DNA of 64,000 nt from Streptomyces sp. Act143 (GTDB lineage: Bacteria; Actinomycetota; Actinomycetes; Streptomycetales; Streptomycetaceae). Each line of letters begins with the position of its first letter. Within the stretch, counting starts at the first letter, position 1. Under the pieces are notes generated by a model. The model was not told where the DNA came from. It saw nothing but the letters and a program-made list of their open reading frames with translations, and searched no databases. A program made the translations under genes and the position numbers. Of this stretch, positions 43,076 to 51,010 are shown in pieces. The DNA lies in NCBI RefSeq assembly GCF_003143935.1, contig NZ_QFRX01000001.1, forward strand, positions 8,739,388 through 8,803,387. Reading direction: 5' to 3'.

Positions 43076-43844
43076 CGGCCTGGTCCAGCGCCGACTGGAG
43101 GGACTTCTTGTAGCCCGCGCTGGTGTAGGTGGCCCCCGACACCGAGTCGATGTCCGCGCTGCCGGCCGCCACCGCCGCCGCGTTGAGCTTCGGCACGGCC
43201 AGTTCGGTCTTCTGGGTGCTCTGGCCGCCGCTCGGCGCCTGGACGGCCTCGGCCTTGGTGATCTTGCCGTCGCTGACGGTGATCCGGACCTGGACCGGGC
43301 CGTACTGGGTCTGCGCGACCGTGCCCGTGAGGGTCTTGGCGGCGGCGCCCTGGGCGGGGGCGGACGCGCCCTGCGAGGGCTGGGCGGCGGAGGCGGCGGC
43401 GTTCGCCTTGTCGATCGCCGACTGGAGGGACTTCTTGTAGCCCTCGCTCGTGTACGTCGCCCCCGACACGGTGTCGATGTCCGGACTCTGCTGGGCGACC
43501 ACCGCGGCGTTGAGCTTGGGCACCGCCAGGTTGGTCTTCTCGGTGCTGGTCCCGCCCTGCGGCGCCTGGACGGCCTCGGACTTGGTGATCTTGTTGCCGG
43601 CGAAGGTGATCCGGACCTGGACGGCGCCGTACTGGGTCTGCGCCACATCCCCGGTGGCCGTGTTCGTCCCCGCCGCCTGCGCTCCGCCCTGCGCCGACTC
43701 CTGCGCGGCGGCCGGTGGCGCGCCGCCCGCCGCGGCCGCCGAGGCCGGGTCGGACGCCGGCTTCAGCGACAGCAGCAGCACGATCCCGGAGACGGTGGCG
43801 GCGCCGGCCAGGACGACACGCCGGATCGGATGACTCTTCCTCAT
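43068..43844 (-). CDS. Exported protein with two FMN-binding domains
   Basis: The 258-residue protein has a basic N-terminus and one membrane helix (about 9-26) as signal or anchor. After an Ala-rich linker it contains two homologous FMN_bind domains (about 65-140 and 170-255). Each ends with the flavin-attachment motif, DTVSGATYTS (Thr about 127) and DSVSGATYTS (Thr about 235), where ApbE links FMN to Thr. It resembles RnfG/NqrC-type carriers with two flavins per chain. The neighbouring membrane flavocytochrome and ApbE suggest it receives electrons at the outer face of the membrane. The ATG at 43844 has AGGAG 11 nt upstream. Confidence 0.9.
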   Translation of the reverse strand: MRKSHPIRRVVLAGAATVSGIVLLLSLKPASDPASAAAAGGAPPAAAQESAQGGAQAAGTNTATGDVAQTQYGAVQVRITFAGNKITKSEAVQAPQGGTSTEKTNLAVPKLNAAVVAQQSPDIDTVSGATYTSEGYKKSLQSAIDKANAAASAAQPSQGASAPAQGAAAKTLTGTVAQTQYGPVQVRITVSDGKITKAEAVQAPSGGQSTQKTELAVPKLNAAAVAAGSADIDSVSGATYTSAGYKKSLQSALDQAGG

Positions 43845-43918
43845 GGCTTTGCGAACTCCTGAAGTCTGGGGCGGCCGTGCGGGGTCGAGCGGCCGTGAGG
43901 TCCGTGCGGAACCGTCGC

Positions 43919-45301
43919 TCACATCTCGAACGACTCGTGATGGATACGGCGGGCGGGCACCCCCGCGCCGCGCAGGGACTCGTACACGGACTGCGCGAAG
44001 CCGGGCGGCCCGCACAGGAACACGTCGTGTTCCTCGATGTCCGGCAGCTTCTGCCGCAGCCGCTCCGCCGAGATGTCGGGCCGCTCGCCGTCCGGACTGT
44101 TGACCGCGTACATCAGCCGGGCGCCCCGCTCGTCGGCGATGGCGGCCAGCTCGTCCCACAGCGCCAGGTCCTGGGTGCTGTTGGCCCGGTAGAGCAGGGT
44201 GATGTCACCGGACGCGCCGGGCAGCGTCTCGAACAGCGCCCGCATCGGCGTGATGCCGACGCCGCCCGCGACCAGCAGCACCTTGCCGCGGCTGCGGCGC
44301 TGAGCGGTCAGGGCGCCGTAGGGGCCCTCGGCCCACACGCGCGTGCCGGGTCGCAGCTCGCGCAGCCGGGCGGTGTGGTCACCGATCGCCTTGACCGTGA
44401 TCCGCAGCATGTCGGGGCGGGGTGCCGCCGACAGCGAGTACGGGTGCGAGCTGAACCGCATGCCGGGCGCCAGGAACCGCCAGCGGAAGAACTGGCCGGC
44501 CTCCGCGCCCATCCGGTGCAGCTTCTTCCCGCCGATCAGCACCGACACGATGCCGGGCGTCTCCTCGATGACCGCCTCGACGTACATCCGGTGGCGCAGG
44601 TTGAGGCGGAGCGGGGTGAGGATCCGGTACCAGACCACCAGCGCGGTGACGGCGCCGTAGAGCCCGTACCAGAAGGTCTTCGCGGCCGGCTGGACGGCGA
44701 ACTCGTTGCCGGTGGTGATCTGGTGCCAGAACGTCAGGAACACCACGGCGTAGGTGAGCAGATGGACGTGGTACCAGGTGTCGTACGGCAGCCGCCGCCG
44801 GACCCCGCCGACCGACAGCAGCGCGATCACCACCAGCAGTCCGGTGCCGATGGCCGCCTTGCCCATGTCCGGCAGGGTCGTGACCATGTCCATGAACTGC
44901 TGCACGACGTCGCCGAGCGTCTTGCCGGCCTGGAGCGCGTACGCCCAGGTGATCAGGAAGACGTGCGCGATGACCAGGCTGACCGTGTACCGGCCGCTCA
45001 TCGCGTGCCAGCGGGCGACCCGGTCCGAGCCGACCCGCCGCTCCAGCGCCGGCACCCGCGCCATCTGGAGCACGACCAGTGCCATCAGATAACCCGCGAG
45101 CAGCCCGGTGATCCGCCCCGCCGCGAGGATCCTCGCGGTGTTGTCCGCGAGGGACGGGGTGCAGTCCCACCACAGCCACAGCACCGCCGCCGCGCCCGCC
45201 CATAGGGCGATCACCAGCGGGACGGCCGGGGAGCGGCGCGGGCGGATGCGGCGCATCGTCTGGCGGCGGGCGGCGCGGCCGCCTGCGAGCGTGGTGGTCA
45301 C
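43919..45301 (-). CDS. Ferric-reductase-like membrane flavocytochrome, copy 1
   Basis: The 460-residue protein has six or so helices (about 30-240) forming a ferric-reductase transmembrane domain. Bis-heme ligand His pairs are in RWHAMSGRYTVSLVIAH (spacing 14) and VHLLTYAVVFLTFWH (spacing 13). A ferredoxin-NADP reductase module follows: HPYSLSAAP for FAD, GGVGITPMRALF for pyrophosphate and FLCGPPGFAQSVY for NAD(P). Electrons thus move from cytosolic NAD(P)H through FAD and two hemes outward. GTG 45301 has GGAGGA 4-5 nt upstream and is preferred to the longer frame. Confidence 0.92.
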   Translation of the reverse strand: MTTTLAGGRAARRQTMRRIRPRRSPAVPLVIALWAGAAAVLWLWWDCTPSLADNTARILAAGRITGLLAGYLMALVVLQMARVPALERRVGSDRVARWHAMSGRYTVSLVIAHVFLITWAYALQAGKTLGDVVQQFMDMVTTLPDMGKAAIGTGLLVVIALLSVGGVRRRLPYDTWYHVHLLTYAVVFLTFWHQITTGNEFAVQPAAKTFWYGLYGAVTALVVWYRILTPLRLNLRHRMYVEAVIEETPGIVSVLIGGKKLHRMGAEAGQFFRWRFLAPGMRFSSHPYSLSAAPRPDMLRITVKAIGDHTARLRELRPGTRVWAEGPYGALTAQRRSRGKVLLVAGGVGITPMRALFETLPGASGDITLLYRANSTQDLALWDELAAIADERGARLMYAVNSPDGERPDISAERLRQKLPDIEEHDVFLCGPPGFAQSVYESLRGAGVPARRIHHESFEM

Positions 45302-45375
45302 GGTTCCTCCGGGGCGGGGCAAGGGGGGTGGCGTGGTCCCTTGGCCCTGAGATACGTGCCGTGACGCCCGGGTGT

Positions 45376-45852
45376 TCAGCCGGTCGCCGAGTCGAGGGCG
45401 GACTGGAGCGACTGGCGGTAACCGTCGCTCGTGTAGGTGGCGCCGGAGACCGTGTCGATGTTCGCGCTCTGCGCTGTCAGGGCCTCGGTCCGCAGCCGCG
45501 GCAGGGCGTAGCTGTTGATCTCCTGGTCCCGCGGATTGTCCGAGGGGTAGGCGACCGCCGTGACGTCGGTGAGCTTGCCGTCCTTGAGCGTGATCCGCAC
45601 CTGGACGGGCCCCCAGCGGGTCTGCACGGTGTCGCCGGTGACCGTCTTCGTCCCGGTCGTCGAACCGGAGGAGCCGGACGAACCAGACGAACCGGAGGAG
45701 CCGGACGAGGGTGCCGTCGACGGGGCCGGGACGGCTATGGCGGCCGGGGTGTCGTGCGGCTTCAGCGACAGCAGCAGGACCATCCCGGAGACGGTGGCGG
45801 CGCTCGCCAGGACGATCCGGCGCAGCGGGTGGGTCTTCCTCAGTGCGTGCAC
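45376..45852 (-). CDS. Exported protein with one FMN-binding domain
   Basis: The 158-residue protein has an N-terminal helix nearly identical in layout to the two-domain paralogue (LRRIVLASAATVSGMVLLLS). A Ser/Gly linker of SSG repeats (about 48-62) leads to one FMN_bind domain with attachment motif DTVSGATYTSDGY (Thr about 139). It sits 10 nt after the second flavocytochrome gene and is evidently its partner. GTG 45852 is the only plausible start. The linker repeats suggest a flexible tether that lets the flavin reach a membrane donor. Confidence 0.9.
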   Translation of the reverse strand: MHALRKTHPLRRIVLASAATVSGMVLLLSLKPHDTPAAIAVPAPSTAPSSGSSGSSGSSGSSGSTTGTKTVTGDTVQTRWGPVQVRITLKDGKLTDVTAVAYPSDNPRDQEINSYALPRLRTEALTAQSANIDTVSGATYTSDGYRQSLQSALDSATG

Positions 45853-45862
45853 GTGCGTGGCC

Positions 45863-47212
45863 TCACAGCTCGAAGGACTCGTGGTGGATACGGCGGTCGG
45901 GCACCCCGGCGGCGCGCAGCGCCCCGTACACCTCGCGGGCGAAGCCTTCCGGCCCGCACAGGTACACGTCGTGCCCGGCGAGTCCCTCCGGCACGGCCGC
46001 CCGCAGCGACTCGGCGGTCAGGCGCGGGCGTTCGCCGTAGGGACCGTTGAGGAGGTAGTGCACCCGCGCCCCGCGCCACCGGGCCAGGGCCTCCAGCTCG
46101 CCGCCCAGCGCGAGGTCCTCCACCGACCGCGCCCGGTACAGCAGGGTCACCTCGCCCGGCAGGGTCTCGAACAGCGCCCGCAGCGGGGTGACCCCGACGC
46201 CGCCCGCGATCAGCAGCGCCCGGTGCGAGGTCCGCCGCTCGGCGGTCAGCGCGCCGTACGGACCCTCCGCCCACACCCGGGTGCCGGGCCGCAGCAGCGC
46301 CACGGCCGTGCTGTGGTCGCCGAGCGCCTTGACGGTGATCCGCATCCGGTCCCCGCGGGGCGCCGCCGACAGCGAGTACGGCGTCGACGTCCACCACATG
46401 CCCCGGGTGAGGAACCGCCAGCGGAAGAACTGCCCCGCCTGCGCGTCCAGGCCCGCCAGCCCGTGCCCGTGCACGACGACGGACCACACGCCCGGCGCCT
46501 CCCGGTACACGGACTCCACCCGCAGCCGGTGCCGCAGATTGAGCCGCACCGGCACGAGCACCCGGAACCACAGCACCAGCGCCGCCACACCCAGGTACAG
46601 CGCGTACCACGCGGCCTGGGCCGGCCCGGCCGTGAGGTCGGAACCCAGCTGGACCTGGTGGAAGAAGGTCAGGAACACGGCCGCGTACGTCAGCAGGTGG
46701 ACGTAGTACCAGAACTCGTGCCCGACCCGGCGCCGCACCGCCCGTGCCGAGGTGATCCCGACCGCGAGGAGGACCACGGTGCCGGCGGTCGCCTTCAGCA
46801 TCTCCGGGTAGTCCAGGACCACCGTCAGCGTCTCGTGCACGAGCGACTGGCCGTCCTGGGCGGCGTACCCGGCCAGGATCAGCACCACGTGCGCCACCAG
46901 CAGACTGATCGTGTAGCGCCCGGCCATGGCGTGCCAGCGCGCCACCCGGTCCGAGCCGATCCGGCGCTCCAGCAGCGGCACCCGCGCCATCAGCCCGACC
47001 AGCACGGCACAGGCGTATCCGCACAGCAGCCCGGCGATCCGCCCGCCGTTCGTCAGCCAGCCCGCCGCCCCGACGACGGAACCGGTGTTCGCCCACCACA
47101 GCGCGACCGCGCCCGCCGCCCCGCCCCACAGCAGGGCGAGCAGCGGGCCCGCGGGGGAGCGCCGGGCGGTGCGCGGCACGGGTGGCGCCGTCCGCTCGTG
47201 CAGGGTGGTCAT
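45863..47212 (-). CDS. Ferric-reductase-like membrane flavocytochrome, copy 2
   Basis: The 449-residue paralogue of copy 1 has the same heme-ligand pattern (RWHAMAGRYTISLLVAH with spacing 14, VHLLTYAAVFLTFFH with spacing 13). The FAD/NAD(P) module is also the same (TPYSLSAAP, GGVGVTPLRALF, YLCGPEGFAREVY). Differences are mostly in the loops, so the two copies may serve different acceptors. It is the first gene of the operon. Its ATG (47210-47212) is 188 bp from the response regulator, with the CTCAGA array between. Confidence 0.92.
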   Translation of the reverse strand: MTTLHERTAPPVPRTARRSPAGPLLALLWGGAAGAVALWWANTGSVVGAAGWLTNGGRIAGLLCGYACAVLVGLMARVPLLERRIGSDRVARWHAMAGRYTISLLVAHVVLILAGYAAQDGQSLVHETLTVVLDYPEMLKATAGTVVLLAVGITSARAVRRRVGHEFWYYVHLLTYAAVFLTFFHQVQLGSDLTAGPAQAAWYALYLGVAALVLWFRVLVPVRLNLRHRLRVESVYREAPGVWSVVVHGHGLAGLDAQAGQFFRWRFLTRGMWWTSTPYSLSAAPRGDRMRITVKALGDHSTAVALLRPGTRVWAEGPYGALTAERRTSHRALLIAGGVGVTPLRALFETLPGEVTLLYRARSVEDLALGGELEALARWRGARVHYLLNGPYGERPRLTAESLRAAVPEGLAGHDVYLCGPEGFAREVYGALRAAGVPDRRIHHESFEL

Positions 47213-47225
47213 GGGTGCGTCCTTT

Positions 47226-47318
47226 CGTCCTGACAGGACGCAACTGTGCGGGCCGAACTTCTCAGAACGCTCTGAAACGGCGCCCCTCAGAGCGCACTCA
47301 GAGGAAACTCAGAGCAAC
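47226..47318. promoter_or_regulatory. Operator region of the redox operon and two-component system
   Basis: CTCAGA occurs at 47286, 47297 and 47308, three direct repeats spaced exactly 11 bp, and again at 47261 in CTCAGAACGCTCTGA. The 11-bp period is one DNA turn and typical of OmpR/PhoB-class response regulators binding head-to-tail. A perfect 7-1-7 palindrome, CGTCCTG-A-CAGGACG (47226-47240), lies on the flavocytochrome side and may bind another factor. Binding by the adjacent OmpR-type regulator is inference. Confidence 0.65.
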
Positions 47319-47400
47319 CGAGGGCGGTGTCGGGCCACGGCAGGGGCGATCCTTGAAGGGCCACGCACACGTTCCCGTGAAGCCACTTTTGTGAAGGGCC

Positions 47401-48141
47401 ATGAACACCACCCGCTCCGGCCGCCCCGCCCTCGCCCGCCCCGACGGCACCCCCCTGCGCGTCCTCGTCGTGGACGACGACGAGGACCTCGCCGAGGTCC
47501 TCTGCGGCGCCCTGCGCTACGAGGGCTGGCAGGTGCGCACCGCCGGCGACGGGGCCTCGGCGGTCGCCGCGGCCCGCGAGCTGCTGCCCGACGCCGTCGT
47601 CCTGGACGTGATGCTCCCCGACACCGACGGCTTCGCCGTGCTGCGCGGGCTGCACGCCGTCAAGCCCGACGTGTGCGTGCTCTTCCTCACCGCCCGCGAC
47701 GCCGTCGAGGACCGCATCGCCGGGATCACCGCGGGCGGCGACGACTACGTCACCAAACCGTTCAGCCTGGAGGAGGTGGTCGCCCGGCTGCGTGGACTGC
47801 TGCGCCGCGCCGGCATGGCCCGGCAGCTGGAGGAGGGCCCGCGGCTGATCATCGGCGACCTGGTCATGGACGAGGAGGCCCGCGAGGTGACCCGCGCGGG
47901 CGAGCTGATCGAGCTGTCCCCGACCGAGTTCGAACTGCTCCGCTTCCTCATGCGCAACCCCCGGCGCGTGCTCAGCAAGGCCCAGATCCTCGACCGGGTG
48001 TGGTCCTACGACTTCGGCGGCCGCGCCCATGTCGTCGAGCTGTACATCTCCTACCTGCGCAAGAAGGTGGACGCGGGCCGTGAACCGATGATCCACACCG
48101 TGCGCGGCGCCGGATACGTGCTCAAGCCGGTGACCCCGTGA
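47401..48141 (+). CDS. OmpR-family response regulator
   Basis: The 246-residue regulator has a receiver domain at residues 17-130: acidic pocket VVDDDED, phospho-acceptor Asp69 in VVLDVMLPD, Thr in LFLTARD and Lys in VTKPFS. A C-terminal winged helix follows (about 145-243; LSPTEFELLRFLMRNPRRVL and HVVELYISYLRKKV). The ATG follows GAAGGG. Its stop overlaps the kinase start by GTGA. It is divergent from the flavocytochrome operon and is the obvious candidate to bind the CTCAGA repeats between them. Confidence 0.95.
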   Translation: MNTTRSGRPALARPDGTPLRVLVVDDDEDLAEVLCGALRYEGWQVRTAGDGASAVAAARELLPDAVVLDVMLPDTDGFAVLRGLHAVKPDVCVLFLTARDAVEDRIAGITAGGDDYVTKPFSLEEVVARLRGLLRRAGMARQLEEGPRLIIGDLVMDEEAREVTRAGELIELSPTEFELLRFLMRNPRRVLSKAQILDRVWSYDFGGRAHVVELYISYLRKKVDAGREPMIHTVRGAGYVLKPVTP

Positions 48142-49598
48142 CCTCCGCCTTCGTCCGCCGCCTGCCCCGCCCGCACACCCTGCGCGCCCGGCTCACCTGC
48201 GGTCTGGTGGTGCTGCTGGCGGTGAGCTGTGCCGCGGTCGGCCTGGCGGCCGTCGTCGGACTGCGCGGCTTCCTCACCGGCCGGCTCGACGAGCAGCTGA
48301 CCGAGGCCGGCAACCGCTTCGCGGTCAGCCTGGAGCACAACGGAACCCTCCCTGACGACCACGACGGCGACGAACGCGGCGACACCCGCCACCAGGCCAC
48401 CGGCACCTTCGGCGCCCGCCTGGTCGACGGCACGGTCACCCACGCGGCGGTCGTCCGCCCGAGCGGTACGAAGCACGTCTCGCTGACCGACGGCGACCGA
48501 CGACAGCTCGCCGCCCTCCCCGCCGACGGCAAGGGCCACACCGTGGACCTCGCCGCGCTCGACGACTACCGGGTGCTCGTCACCAGCGGCGCCGACGGCG
48601 ACGTCCTGTTCACCGGCCTGCCCCTGGAGCCGGTGGAGGCCACGGTCCACCGCCTGGAACTGCTCGCCGGGATCGTCTTCGGCCTCGCCCTCACCGTCAC
48701 CGGGGTGGCCGGGGCGCTGTGGGTGCGCTGGTCGCTCCGCCCGCTCAGCCGGGTGGCGGCGACCGCCACCCGGGTCAGCGAACTGCCGCTGGCCAGCGGC
48801 GAGGTGGCCCTGCCGCCGCGGGCCCCGGAGTCCGACCCGCGCAGCGAGGTCGGCCAGGTGGCGGGCGCTTTCAACCGGATGCTGGGCCACGTCGAGGACG
48901 CGCTCACCAAACGGCAGGCCAGTGAGGAGCGGCTGCGCAGCTTCGCGGCCGACGCCAGCCACGAGCTGCGCACCCCGGTCGCGTCGGTGCGCGGCCACGC
49001 GGAACTGGCGCTGCTGCACCCCGGCCCGGTCCCGCCGGAGGTCACCCGGGCCCTGGAACGCATCGCCGCGGAGTCGTCCCGCATGGGTGAGATGGTCGAC
49101 GAGATGCTGCTGCTGGCCCGGCTGGACGCGGGCCGCCCGCTGGAGCGCCGCCCGGTCGACCTGACGATGCTCGTGCTGGACGCGGTGACGGACGCCCGGG
49201 CCGCGGGTCCCGACCACCGCTGGACCCTGGAACTCCCCGAGGAACCGATCACCGTCACCGGCGACGCCCACCGCCTCCAACAGGTGTTGGCCAACCTGTT
49301 GGCCAACGCGCGTGGGCACACACCCGTGGGCACCAAGGTGACGGTCTCCCTGGAGACCGAGGGCACGTGGGCCGTCCTCAAGGTCCACGACGACGGCCCC
49401 GGCGTCCCCGAGGACATTCAGCCCGGCGTCTTCGAACGCTTCACCCGAGCCGACCGCCGCCGCACCGATGCCCCGGGGGGCGGCGCGGGCCTGGGCCTGT
49501 CGATCGTGGCCGCGGTGGCCGAGGCTCACGGCGGTGAGGTGAGCCTGCACAGCGCACCGGGCTCGACCACCTTCACGGTCCGGCTCAGTACCGAGTGA
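48138..49598 (+). CDS. Membrane sensor histidine kinase
   Basis: The 486-residue kinase has a first helix at about 14-40, an extracytoplasmic sensor region of about 110 residues (about 45-160), a second helix at about 175-198, and a HAMP domain. HisKA carries His275 in ASHELRTPV. The catalytic domain has LLANARGHT, HDDGPGVPE and GGAGLGLSIVAAV. The sensor region includes an acidic His/Asp-rich stretch (DDHDGDERGDTRH), which could bind metal. It pairs with the preceding OmpR-type regulator and, by context, senses a redox or metal state for the flavin operon. The signal is unknown. The 3' end overlaps the convergent gene by 14 nt. Confidence 0.93.
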   Translation: MTSAFVRRLPRPHTLRARLTCGLVVLLAVSCAAVGLAAVVGLRGFLTGRLDEQLTEAGNRFAVSLEHNGTLPDDHDGDERGDTRHQATGTFGARLVDGTVTHAAVVRPSGTKHVSLTDGDRRQLAALPADGKGHTVDLAALDDYRVLVTSGADGDVLFTGLPLEPVEATVHRLELLAGIVFGLALTVTGVAGALWVRWSLRPLSRVAATATRVSELPLASGEVALPPRAPESDPRSEVGQVAGAFNRMLGHVEDALTKRQASEERLRSFAADASHELRTPVASVRGHAELALLHPGPVPPEVTRALERIAAESSRMGEMVDEMLLLARLDAGRPLERRPVDLTMLVLDAVTDARAAGPDHRWTLELPEEPITVTGDAHRLQQVLANLLANARGHTPVGTKVTVSLETEGTWAVLKVHDDGPGVPEDIQPGVFERFTRADRRRTDAPGGGAGLGLSIVAAVAEAHGGEVSLHSAPGSTTFTVRLSTE

Positions 49599-50289
49599 TC
49601 GCCGTGGGCCCGCCCGTCGTACCGATGGCGATGTGCGGCTGCCGCCCGGGATCGGCCCAGCGCAGGATCCGCCGCATCGCGTCCCCGGACACGGACACGC
49701 AACCCGCCGTCGCCCCGCTCCCGTTGACGTGCAGGAAGATCCCGGCTCCCCGCCCGCGCACCGGCTTCGCGTAGTTGAACCCGATCACCAGGGCGTACGC
49801 GTACTGCTTCTCGTAGGAGATCAGGTGCTCGGACTCGGCGGCCCGGCAGTCCTTGGCGCGGGGCTCGCTCCAACGGTTGTAGACACGCGAGTCGTTGTCC
49901 TGGCACCACCATGAACTCCCGCGCACGGGGCGGTACTTGTATGCCGTCCCGCTCGGCGCGCCCTTGATGCCGAAGGCGTACGGCAGGTCGTAGAGCCCCG
50001 CCGGCGTGGTGTTCGTCCCCTGTTTGCGCGAGGCGCCCTCCACCAGCCCGTTGGCCCCGAACCGCGCGTCCGCCGAACCGGCCTTCACCCACCGGCCGTC
50101 ACGCAGGTCCCACCAGGTGACCGTGCCCGAGGTGGACGAGGTCCTCGCGGCGACCGCGGTGATCAGCTGGGTCCCGCCGCCGGTGTCGGCCATGCGGGCG
50201 GGAAGCGGTGGCTGCCCGCCGCCGGGCGCGGCGCCGAGCAGGAGGAGGGACGCGGACGCGAGAGCCGTGGCGACGGCGGGGGAGCCCAT
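49585..50289 (-). CDS. Secreted L,D-transpeptidase (YkuD-like)
   Basis: The 234-residue protein has a signal peptide (about 1-25). The YkuD-type catalytic motif reads HVNGSGATAGCVSV, with the Cys near 195. The GLYDLPYAFGI and VIGFNYAK segments also fit. Such enzymes cross-link or trim peptidoglycan or anchor proteins. An additional Cys pair (WWCQDND, KDCRAAE) may form a disulphide. It lies 3 nt downstream of the PNPOx-like gene and is likely co-transcribed with it. Confidence 0.88.
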   Translation of the reverse strand: MGSPAVATALASASLLLLGAAPGGGQPPLPARMADTGGGTQLITAVAARTSSTSGTVTWWDLRDGRWVKAGSADARFGANGLVEGASRKQGTNTTPAGLYDLPYAFGIKGAPSGTAYKYRPVRGSSWWCQDNDSRVYNRWSEPRAKDCRAAESEHLISYEKQYAYALVIGFNYAKPVRGRGAGIFLHVNGSGATAGCVSVSGDAMRRILRWADPGRQPHIAIGTTGGPTAITRY

Positions 50290-50292
50290 GGC

Positions 50293-50880
50293 TCAGACGG
50301 TAGAGGGCGGCAGCGGCAACGGCAGCCCGGGCAGGCCGTCCAGGCTGGTCGCGATGTGCTCCTTCTTGGCGAAGTAGGCGCTCAGCGACTCGTCGTCCTC
50401 GCGCGCGAACCGCCTGCCGTGCAGGTCGCGGTCCTCGTCGTACGTCATGAAGGGCACCGCGTAGCCGCAGGAGTCCCGGATCGTCCGGGCCGTCACGACG
50501 ATGATCGCCCGCAGGCCGTGCAGGCTCGGGTCGATGTCGGGGAAGTGCGTGAGCAGTTCCTTGAAGCGGGGGTCGTCGCGCAGCACCGCCTCGCCGTCGC
50601 CGTGCACCCGGACGATGTTGGGCGGGCCCTGGAAGGCGCACCACATGAGGGTGATCCGGCCGTTCTCCCGCAGGTGCGCGACGGTCTCCGCGGTGGATCC
50701 GGCGAAATCCAGGTAGGCGACGGTGAGTTCGTCGAGGACGGCGAAGGAGCCCTTGAGGCCCTTGGGGGACAGGTTGACCGTGCCGTCGCCGGAGAGGGGG
50801 GCGGTCGCGGTGAAGAAGAGGGGCTGCTCCTCGATGAAGGTACGCAGCCGGCCGTCTATGCGCTCATAGGTCTTTCCCAT
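50293..50880 (-). CDS. Pyridoxamine-5'-phosphate-oxidase-like flavoprotein
   Basis: The 195-residue split-barrel protein shows the PNPOx-like features FFTATAPLSGDGTVNLSPKG, VAYLDFAGS and ITLMWCAFQGPPNIVRVHG. This group binds FMN or F420 and mostly has unknown substrates. Some act as flavin reductases or pyridoxine oxidases. The start ATG directly follows its promoter (a 7-9 nt leader at most), so the mRNA is probably leaderless. Confidence 0.87.
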   Translation of the reverse strand: MGKTYERIDGRLRTFIEEQPLFFTATAPLSGDGTVNLSPKGLKGSFAVLDELTVAYLDFAGSTAETVAHLRENGRITLMWCAFQGPPNIVRVHGDGEAVLRDDPRFKELLTHFPDIDPSLHGLRAIIVVTARTIRDSCGYAVPFMTYDEDRDLHGRRFAREDDESLSAYFAKKEHIATSLDGLPGLPLPLPPSTV

Positions 50881-50888
50881 GTCTAACG

Positions 50889-50917
50889 ATTATGGGGTCA
50901 GATCTTTCGCCTGTCTA
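50889..50917 (-). promoter_or_regulatory. Promoter of the PNPOx-like gene (leaderless)
   Basis: On the minus strand TAGACA (50917-50912), 17-bp spacer and CATAAT (50894-50889) match the vegetative consensus well. The start codon at 50880 is where transcription should begin, implying a leaderless transcript. GTCTAA occurs twice nearby (50881 and 50913). Confidence 0.65.
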
Positions 50918-50961
50918 ATGAATTCCGGTATCCGTTTTTACAGGCCGTCCGGCATGCCGGC

Positions 50962-50995
50962 GGCCGCCCCGGCCGGCGCATCACTCGGGGCGGCC
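50962..50995 (-). terminator. Terminator after the duplicated-repeat secreted protein gene
   Basis: GGCCGCCCCG (50962-50971) pairs perfectly with CGGGGCGGCC (50986-50995). A second, bulged hairpin covers 50943-50965. They lie just downstream of the minus-strand gene ending at 51011. Confidence 0.7.
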
Positions 50996-51010
50996 ACGGC
51001 ACCTGTCACG

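Noticed and set aside
42275..43648. 457-residue version of ApbE
   Set aside because: The first 190 residues are an Arg/Pro/Ser-rich shadow of the FMN-binding gene; GTG 43075 gives a normal ApbE.
43068..44159. Longer 363-residue version of the two-domain FMN-binding protein
   Set aside because: The extra N-terminal 105 residues are out-of-frame translation of the flavocytochrome 3' end; the ATG at 43844 starts the signal helix.
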